Source: Chelonoidis abingdonii
Taxonomy: Eukaryota > Chordata > Testudines > Testudinidae
Assembly: GCF_003597395.2 (NCBI RefSeq)
Contig: NC_133770.1
Span: 28,508,802 to 28,572,801, forward strand
Direction: 5' to 3'
Length of the DNA stretch: 64,000 nt
Below, piece by piece: positions 55,892 through 64,000 of the stretch (its first letter is position 1; every line of letters starts with the position of its first letter). The notes under the pieces were generated by a model, which worked only from the letters and a program-made list of their open reading frames with translations, was not told the DNA's origin and did no database searches. Both the position numbers and the translations under genes were made by a program.

Positions 55892-56355
55892 TAAGAACAT
55901 AAGAAAGGCCATACTGCAGTGGTTGGCAACCTGTGGCCCATGGGCTGCATGCAGCCCATCAGGATAACTTCATCATGAGCCGAAAGACATTTTGCTGATG
56001 TTGACTGTCCGCAGGCATGGCTCCTCACATCTCCCAGTGGCTGCGGTTCACCGTTCCCGGCCACTGGGAGCTGCGGGGGAGGGGGGGAAGAGGGGGCATG
56101 CCTGTTGATGGTCAATGTCAGCAAAATGTCTTGCGGCCCATAATCAGATTACCCGGATGGTCTGCATGCAGCCCGTGGGCCACAGGTTGCCCACCACTGC
56201 CACATTTGGTCAGACCAAAGGTCTGTCTAGCCCAATATTCTGTCTTCCGACAGCGACCAATGCCAGGTGCTTCAGAGGGAATGAACAGAACCGGTAATCA
56301 AGTGATGCACTCCCTGTTGCACATTCCAGCTTGTGCCAAACAAATACTAACTTTG
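55892..56355 (+). repeat. Interspersed repeat ('aagaacataagaaaggccat'), interrupted by a hAT
   Basis: The first 25 bases and the part from 56208 (ggtcagaccaaaggtctg, tctagcccaatattctgtct, tccgacagcgaccaatgcca, ggtaatcaagtgatgc) form a very frequent reptile and bird repeat, CR1-related as far as I know. The hAT splits it at 'ccatactg'. Confidence 0.7.
55917..56199 (+). mobile_element. 283-bp hAT MITE with long inverted ends
   Basis: The left end cagtggttggcaacctgtgg continues cccatgggctgcatgc; the right end reversed is cagtggtgggcaacctgtgg continuing cccacgggctgcatgc, so the inverted repeats exceed 40 bp. The flanks ccatactg (55909-55916) and ccacattt (56200-56207) match 5/8. Because the host repeat normally reads 'ccatactgggtcagacc', the second copy is clearly a decayed duplicate. 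Confidence 0.85.
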
Positions 56356-58544
56356 TTCTAATGGTGTTATCAATATACCAGATTTTTGTTGTTCTTCTGG
56401 ATCCTGTGGGGACCTGCAGAACGCCAGGAAGCAGAAGTCCTTTAATACTTTCTGTTGCTTTTACAGATATTGAATATATTATATGAAATACATTCCCTAA
56501 TAGCACACGACACAATATAGCCTAGTGTGATCTTGTTTAATACCAAATGCACTGTTCAATGTGCTTTTCTTTTTTGTTTTTGCTATTTGGTATGCAAAAC
56601 CATTTCGTGGTAACCTTATCCACGCTCTGCCTTTCCTGCTCATGCAAATCTTTGCAGACATCCTGAGTTCTGATGCCATCTGCAACTGCTTACATTTCTT
56701 GCCTTAAACAAAGAATCAGGAGTTAGATAGACAGATGGTAAAGCAAAACTATTATTGGAGATTATCAGAAAAATATGCTATTTTAAAGATTTTAAAAAAT
56801 AAGCATCCTTATTCAGAATGCTCTTAATACAGTAACATATTGTGCTAGTAGTGTTACAGTTCAATCAGTTCAATGTATATAGATTTACAACAATGGGGAG
56901 GGGGGGGTTAGACGGTGGTATACTTTATCAAATGCAACCAGTGGCACTGTATTATAGCAGTGGCCTTATTGAGTTGTAGGGCTGAAATATTTCTCATTTT
57001 GCTGAATGTAACTGTCCTGAGACTTGAAAAATGTGCTGGGCCAGTTCCTCATCTGATGGACTGCAGTCAATGGAGTTCATGCCCTTCAACATCAGTGGAC
57101 GGTAACTCTGTGGCCTACAGTTCTTACTACAGCCATGACCAATGTCCCCCTCCCAGCAGATACGTGGACATACAGTGGTCACCCTTGAAAATGTACTCAG
57201 TTACCTTTAGTTAAATACATAACATTTCTTCTCTACGCAGGCAAGTTCAGCCTACCTGGGTGGTAAAGAACACAAAACAAACCCTGGAAAGCAAGCCTTA
57301 TGCAGTTTCACTGCAGAAAGGGTTGAAGGTTGTGGAATCTGATCAGGTGTGCATTCCACTTGTATTTAAGAGGAGGTTTAAGGGTTTGCTGGGAAAGGGA
57401 TGAGGGCTGGATTGGTCCATCTACCATTGCACAGATCTTCAGGTGGCCTAGGAGATCCTGCCCCTCTTCTCCTCATTTCCAAATGCATTTGCCCAGTTTT
57501 TGACTTGGCTACTTGGGCCAGGCACTGAGCTCTGGATTTGCCACTATCTGCAGTATTCTCTTGTAATTCCCTATACTTACTATAACAATTCCTTGAATAC
57601 TGCAAATAATGGGTCATACTTATTTATTTGCTGTGGCTTCATTTTTAATGCAGAAGTCCACTCTGATTGCAATGGATAGTTCTGCTTAAAAGACAATGGA
57701 ATATCATGCCCCACTGAGGAAAAATTATTTTGTTGGGTCAGGCAATTGACACTCTTTTAAGGGTGAAAGTTGTATTCAAAATTTGAAATTTCACAATAAG
57801 AACAGTTCTCCTGACATTTCCAGCACCTTTTAAGAACCAAAAAAAGAGGCAGTTTTATGATTTTTCTCCAAATGGAACTTTCAGAATGCTAACTGCTCCC
57901 ACCTCTTTATTCGCAAGGCAAAAACCAAGCTGAGGCAGGTTATAAAATAGCAAGAGGACCTGACTGCAATCATTTCATCTGAGCTCAGTTAACTTTCCCC
58001 TACCTTGATATAGGAACTGGCAGGAGACAGTAGAGCAACTGGCCGTTGTACTGGAATTGATGGAAGACAAGTGAGCTGGTCCCAGAGCCATACCAGAAAA
58101 GAACCGAAAGAAGTCAATGAAATTATGCTAATTGACACCAGGTGAGAATTTAGCCCAGTTTATTTCCAGTAGTGTTTTAATAGTCTTCTTCCTAACTCTC
58201 CAAATCACATTTCTTCATTTTTTTCCTGTTAAAGTCAGATGGCGGAGAGGTGGGGGAGGGGGAGTTTTCAGTATCTCCTGCCATTTTAGAGTTCTTCTTA
58301 ATTTTATTCTCCTTGTGAATTCCTGGACTTGTTTTCTCTCTAGTACTTCTTTTCCCTTGATATGTTTCAAAAGCCTTTCTCATTCCCATTAGCACCTTTG
58401 GCTCGCATTGACATATTATGCTTCTTTCCTGTTCTTATATTTTCCTTTCAAGCCTTATCTTTTTCCTTGGTTTCCTCCCCCCTTCCTTTTCTTGGTTCTT
58501 TATCTTCTGTTGTAGAATAACTCCATCTTCTGTAGATTGGAAGT
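56356..58544. other. AT-rich spacer
   Basis: A short G-run at 56894-56908. Otherwise nothing recognised. Confidence 0.5.
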
Positions 58545-59421
58545 TGTTATAAGCATAAGTCCCAATTCTGAACCTTAGCGTCCAAAATGTGGGTGCCTGC
58601 ATGAAACCTCCAAGCTTAATTACCAGCTTAGATCTGATAGCGCTGCCACCAGCCAGATTCCAGTGTCTGGTGCACTCGGCTCAGGCCAAAACTTCCCTGG
58701 GGACCCCAGACTCAGATGCCCTGAGTCTACAACAAGGAAATAACCCCTCTCCTTGTCTCCTCTCATTTCCTCCCAGGCTTCCCCTCCCTGGATGGCCCTG
58801 GAGATCACCCTATTCCAATTCCTTGAAATGCAAAACAGGAGAGATCAAGGTTCTTTCACCCTTCCAGTCAGAGTCCCTGCAAGGTACAGTTGCAACTCTG
58901 ACACAAAGAGATTTTCCCTTCCCCCCTGTCCCTCCTCCCCCACCAATTGCTGGTGAGTTCTAACTAGGAAAAAATCCAACAGGTCTAAAAAGAAAGCTTT
59001 ATATAAAAAGAAAGAAAAAGAACATAAACAATGGTCTCTGCATCAGGTGACAATACACAGGGCATCTGACTTAAAAGAAACAAAATGAAATAAACAGCCT
59101 TATTCAAAAAGAATACAATGTAAAACATTCCAGCAAACTACACACATGTAAATACAAAAACAATATAAAAAACCTATTGTTCTTCTACTGTACTTATACT
59201 TGGACCAGAAGATTAGAAAATCTGAAGTAGAGAGATCCTCTCTCAGAGCCAAGAGAGCACTAGAAGCAGAGACCACAGACAAAAGACACACACAAAAATT
59301 CCCCTCCTTGAGCTTGAAAAATTCCGGTTTCCTGATTGGTCCTCTGGTCAGGTGTGTGGTTCCCTTTGTTAACCCTTTACAGGTAAAAGAAACATTAACC
59401 CTTAGCTATCTGTTTATGACA
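58545..59421 (-). mobile_element. Solo LTR (877 bp), antisense, with perfect 5-bp duplications
   Basis: On the minus strand it starts tgtcataaacagatagct at 59421 and ends cttataaca at 58545 (TG...CA; outer inverted match tgt.ataa). gaagt flanks both sides (58540-58544, 59422-59426). A TATA-like tatataaa reads on the minus strand near 59000-59010. The frames seen across it (61-143 codons) are not retroviral genes. The start text matches an abundant turtle endogenous retroelement LTR. No internal region remains. Confidence 0.88.
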
Positions 59422-59582
59422 GAAGTACATCCCACATTATCTGAGTTAAGTGAAAACATTCCCTCTCTCTTTTCTTACTTAAACAAAAGTCTAACAAGTT
59501 GTGCATCTTTTGAACTCAGGGAGTTGTTTCTACATCTACCTAAATGGAGACCCTCTAATCTAAATGCTAGTTTTCATCTCAA

Positions 59583-59859
59583 GGCTTGTCTATACCAGAA
59601 GAGTTGCAGTAGTTCAACTAAATCAATCTAGTTAAACTGGTGCAAACCCCTAATGCAGATCCACATAAAACAGTTTAAGTTTTGCTTAAATCAGTTTAGC
59701 TTAATCTGGTAAATCAGCAATAGAAGATAAGCTAATTTAAACAAGTTAAACGGGTTTAGTTAGGGTTTAAGTTTACATTAAGGGGTTGTAGGGATTCAAC
59801 TAGATCAACTTAAAATCAACTTAATTAAACCAGTACAACTTTTCTAGTTTAGTCAAGGG
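59583..59859. mobile_element. 277-bp MITE with 30-bp inverted ends
   Basis: The left end ggcttgtctataccagaaga continues gttgcagtag. The right end reversed is cccttgactaaactagaaaa continuing gttgtactgg, so about 24 of 30 bases pair. The interior is rich in 'cagtttaa / ttaaactg' phrases. The target duplication is unresolved. The 'ttgtctacac' ends place it with the Harbinger-like MITEs. Confidence 0.65.
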
Positions 59860-62855
59860 CGCACAGGGCATTACAGCACTCTATGATTCACAAGACCTCC
59901 TCTTTGCATAATTGATGTGATAATTTGTTGATTTTCAGTCATTAATTTTCTCCCTTCTTTGCTTTTACTTGATACCAGAAGAATCTCCAAGAACTTCCAA
60001 GTTCTCTGAAGTTATCCATTATTTTATCAAATTAACATTCACGCATGGAATTTCCACAATTAGTGGAAAATCTGCTTCATTTTTATATAGCCTGTCACAT
60101 TTATTGTCACATATGTTTTCCCTGTACCTGGAAGGCAACCTCATCTGTTTTCTTTTTCTGAGACCCACATCTTTTAAGCCATATCTCTCACTATGCCACC
60201 AGCAATCTGAATCTCTTGCCCCTTTTTTATTTCTTATCTCTCCCATGCATGACTCTTGGTCACTGGATGGTTTTGAATGTCTTTTGCCTGTTCTCGTGTT
60301 GTTTCTAAAGATGAGTTTGGCAGGACATTTATAATGTTCTTCAAAATTAATACAGGCTTAGTAGAGTGGTGTTAATGTGTTTCAAATTAAAATCATTGCT
60401 CTTGTTTTTTTATTTTAATTACTATCTTTACAATTTCTGTAATTGCTGTTCCATTGTGTTCATCATTCAAGTGGTACCTGTAGTTAATGAAAACCCAAGC
60501 ACTAATTGAGTGATCTTGGGTTACATGTAATTTAAAATCATATAGTGTAGGAAAACAGAATGATTCAAGCTTATATAACTGTACATATATACACTATATA
60601 TATATAGTGTGTGTATATATATATAGTCTGTTTAAAATTTCTGAGGCAGAAAAATTATTTATAAAAACACAGAGGTGAGAATTGGGAAGTCCTATTAAAA
60701 CATATTCCTTCTTTCTGTCAGTGCAAGATTATTTTCTATAGTATATTTTCTTCTATTCTATCCAGTCTAACTTTAAATCTCTTAAAACTTCCTCCTCATT
60801 TTTCCGTGGGAAACTATTTCACTGTCAAACTCCTTAGGAAATTTCCCCTGATGTTTGCCTATATTTATATTAAGCACAATGACACATAGAAGGTATATTT
60901 GGTAAGCAAGTTCCACATGTTCCTTTCTTAATTTTTTCCAATTGCTTCTGGATAAAATTGTTTGAATTATGGAAAAATGTCTTCATGAGCATGTTTGCAA
61001 ACTCTGATTTCTGACTAGGTTTGACCATATTTGTGTTCCTTTGTGTTTGGGTTTCCATTAATATTTGCATGATGTGTGTTTGGCAGCAAAATTGTAAGCA
61101 GATAGAATGCAGGGAGCAACTAAGAGAGCTTGCAAATCAGTGATCTAAACTCTAGCAAAAATGATTGTCAGTCACTGTCTAGATAGTGGCATGCAGGAAA
61201 GGATGGGAAAATAGGAGAGGAGGGTGAGCTAGTGGGAGGATGATCCATGTCTGGGCAAAAATATTTCTCTTTCTTCTGCACAGTGGCCAGGAAAAATAAA
61301 TTAAATAAATTAGTGCTGGTCAAAAAATGGGAAAATTTCTCATGGAAAGTAAAAACGTTGCCCTCTTTTCTGGTTTGAAAACTTCAAAATTAAAAGGGTT
61401 TTAAGTTTTCTATATCTCTGGCTCCCTGCCCTTCAAGTTCCTGAGTGAAAGTCACAATGGCCTGCTCCCTGTTTACAAAGCTTATATGATTTTTATCAGA
61501 GATCAGGGGGTAAAATATCATGTGACTTAGATGACCAGTCAAACACAAAGTGCAATCATAAAACTTTGGGTCCATGGGTGCAATTTGATTGCACAAATGA
61601 GCTTACGAACAAATACTAATGAATTCAGGAAAATGAGTAGATAGTTCATGAATGGACAAAGGGGTGATATTCATTGAATACATTGTCACCCATGAATAAT
61701 TTGCCCAGCTCTGCTCCTAGTTATATTAGTGTACATTTCCAAAGTGTCACATGGTCAGTGGTAAATGGACAAATCTCAGGAATATAATATATAATGGAAT
61801 TCACATTCATGTAATATCTCCCATGTAGATTAGCTTTCATACTGCATGCCATTATTTCAGTTCAATATGACATGACTGTTACAACCAGGTGTGCTGTGCA
61901 GCATGACTGTTAAATCTGAAGCAGAGTCTTCTACAGAAACCATGATTTAAAGAAAAAAATGCTCAACTATGTTTTCTGCTTTGTATTTTATTTTTAGATC
62001 CAGTTTAGTTTGAAAGCAAAGTGGACACCTGTTTAGGAAAAGGCCTTGTGTAATTCTAGAGAGGAGGAATGGAACAGCTGTGTTGACCGTGTTGAAATAA
62101 AGTAGGACATACAAGAAAATTGCACATAACTCCCTACTTCACGCTTGATTCATTTTCTGAAATTCAAGTGCAGGTATTTTAAAGACCACATAACTTTAGT
62201 TCTAATTAAAGCTGCCATTTAGCGCTGTTATACTAGCTGCTGTAAACATTCAGTAATGATAGAGTCCTTTGCATCTAACAGAAAGTTGAGGAATGCATGG
62301 CAATGATGTCAAGACGCTTGTAAACTAGATTAAAGATATTTAATTTCAAGCCAGGGTCAAGGTCTGTATAGTAGAATTGGCAGATGTAGGATAATAAATC
62401 AAGAGGTCACATAGTTTCATGCACAATTGCCCATGTTGATTTGTGATCAGTAGGCGAGGCATAACTGATATAAACAGAGCAATAAAAACGGGCTTTGTGA
62501 ACAGTGCTTATTCATTAGGATTGGGTAAGTTTGAAGTCTTATGTCCAGGTAACTTCCTGTGAATATGATATGATTCTTATCCACAGGATAAGGACTAATA
62601 TAACTGCAAGAAATATATGAATGTTCATGTAGGTGCTTGTGTCTATAATGATATAGCAAAATGAAAGAATGTTGTTTGAATTAGGAGTGAAGTAATAGGC
62701 CTTTCTTACATCAAACCTTAACATACTGTGACTAGACTTGAATTACTCACTTTTGTGTTCTCCTGAATTTGATCATTTGGGATTACAAAGATCCTGATCG
62801 TTGATTCACTCAGCTTTCTGTTCCATTCAAACAATAACAATCTGTAAGGCTGAGA
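59860..62855. other. AT-rich spacer
   Basis: Contains the TA/TG-rich palindrome at 60577-60625. No gene recognised. Confidence 0.5.
60577..60625. repeat. AT-rich microsatellite and palindrome
   Basis: Two (ta)n runs flank acactatatatatatagtgtg, giving a self-complementary AT-rich segment of about 40 bases. Confidence 0.8.
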
Positions 62856-63060
62856 ATATGGCCCAGATCCTCAGTACAAGGCCAGAGCTGGGGGAGGATA
62901 GAGATAGCTCTCCTGATTCTGGGGGAAGTGAGCGACCAGACCACTTCTGAATGTAAACTGGAGCAGCGTTCTCGCAGACAGGGATTGCTGGGATGAACAG
63001 GGTGAAGGAACCACTATCAGGCAGGAGGAATGCTCTGGCTATAAGGCTAATTTGCAAAGG
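62856..63060. repeat. Old repeat fragment starting 'ggcccagatcctcagtacaa'
   Basis: The phrase atggcccagatcctcagta is the start of a frequent amniote repeat; the rest is too decayed to align by eye. Confidence 0.35.
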
Positions 63061-64000
63061 AGCCATGAGTAGTGCAAGTTCTGGACTCATATCAGCACCA
63101 AGAACACTGTTGTCTCTTAAAGATAGATTATGACAAGTCCCAGCAGTGTAGCATCTTTAAAGGAGTAAAAGCCTCCCCACACAAATATTCCTATGTGTGG
63201 CCTACCCCATCTCTAGTTCAGTTGCCATGGAGAGAGCAGGGTCCATATGCCCAGGACATTTCCCCTCCACAGGGAGGCAGGAAATGGACAGAGCTTTGGC
63301 TCCAGCCCCTCAATGCAGCAGTCAGAACAGCAGTTCCTAGTCAGAGATGGTAGCTGGCTACTTGTTTTCAGGAGTAAGAGAACAGGAAAGGAATTATGGC
63401 TCTCTGAGGCAAAACTGTTTCCATGTGCTCCTTTTGAGGTAGCATTGCTATGTATGCCCCATATTCAGGGTTACATGGAAAGAGACAATCTAGCTCTGTG
63501 TATGTAACTGTTGTGATAGAAATAATAACAGAAGGCGATGTTAATATGTATTGTCAGACAATCATCTCGTTGGAAGCATATCATGTAAGTGACTGTCATG
63601 AAAATTATAACGAGATAATTTCTACACATACATCCAAAATGTGCGAGTCCAATTTCATTCTCAGTTACACCAGTATAAATGAGAACATAATAGTCCTCTC
63701 TGCATTTCCTCTTGTAGGATCAGTGTTTGTCTGTTCTGAACAGATGGTTCTCTTTTTCCCTCCATATCACTCTTTGAATGTTCTTTATCATCTCATATAT
63801 TAAAGAAACAGCTCATTGTATAGGACTGAGGGCGGTGGGTTAGTTTGGCAAATACCATAAGATGACAGAACAATTCTATACTATGCTTAAATCTTGTCAG
63901 ATTAGCAGCTTGCTCACTTTCCAACTTTATATCTAAAAATGAATAATGGCATAAAGCAGCAAATGAATCATCTGTTGAAGAAAAAAAGATAGCTGTGTTC
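63061..64000. other. Spacer to the window end
   Basis: Plus-strand frames of 86-117 codons overlap here (63072-63803) without recognisable motifs. Confidence 0.4.

Noticed and set aside
58589..58963. 124-codon plus-strand frame
   Set aside because: Lies antisense within the solo LTR; no gag or other domain recognised.

Overview
The window is non-coding eukaryotic DNA from a large amniote genome, most likely a turtle (a crocodilian is second choice). This rests on CR1 LINEs with their typical 3' ends, a dense population of hAT and PIF/Harbinger DNA transposons with families I associate with turtle assemblies, solo LTRs, MIR-like SINEs and AT-rich spacers. Nothing bacterial or viral in organisation is present. 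I recognise no host gene with certainty. One open stretch at 6342-6675, preceded by a good splice acceptor, may be a terminal exon.

Layout. 1-1917: antisense CR1. 1918-9130: mostly AT-rich spacer with old SINE-like fragments, the possible exon, one 122-bp hAT MITE and an LTR scrap. About 9130-12690: a transposon-like unit with long inverted repeats carrying a decayed gene of the DTD/GCDT nuclease-like family, interrupted by a solo LTR (9923-10534). 13553-16330: second MITE copy, antisense LINE fragment, MIR-like SINE and a solo LTR. 18380-19011: hAT element with perfect target duplications. 20495-21960: antisense CR1 invaded by a sense CR1. 23570-25050: nested hAT remnants and a G-rich minisatellite. 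25598-26580: LTR and Ty3/Gypsy polymerase scrap. 27600-33000: several MITEs. 38637-47650: a 9-kb PIF/Harbinger-like transposon whose two genes are interrupted by nested hATs. 48704-50838: a second Harbinger-like element. 51838-52790: GC-rich composite repeat with a small hAT. 55892-56355: repeat invaded by a hAT. 58545-59421: solo LTR with perfect 5-bp duplications. 59583-59859: MITE. The rest is AT-rich spacer.

The main yield is an insertion history. Target-site duplications (8 bp for hAT, 3 bp TAA for Harbinger, 4-5 bp for LTRs) can be read directly at most junctions, so the order of several insertions can be given without an outside reference. The most unusual item is the 9.1-12.7 kb unit: its gene resembles a PIN/FEN-like nuclease with a Cys-rich tail rather than a DDE transposase, yet it sits between long inverted repeats.
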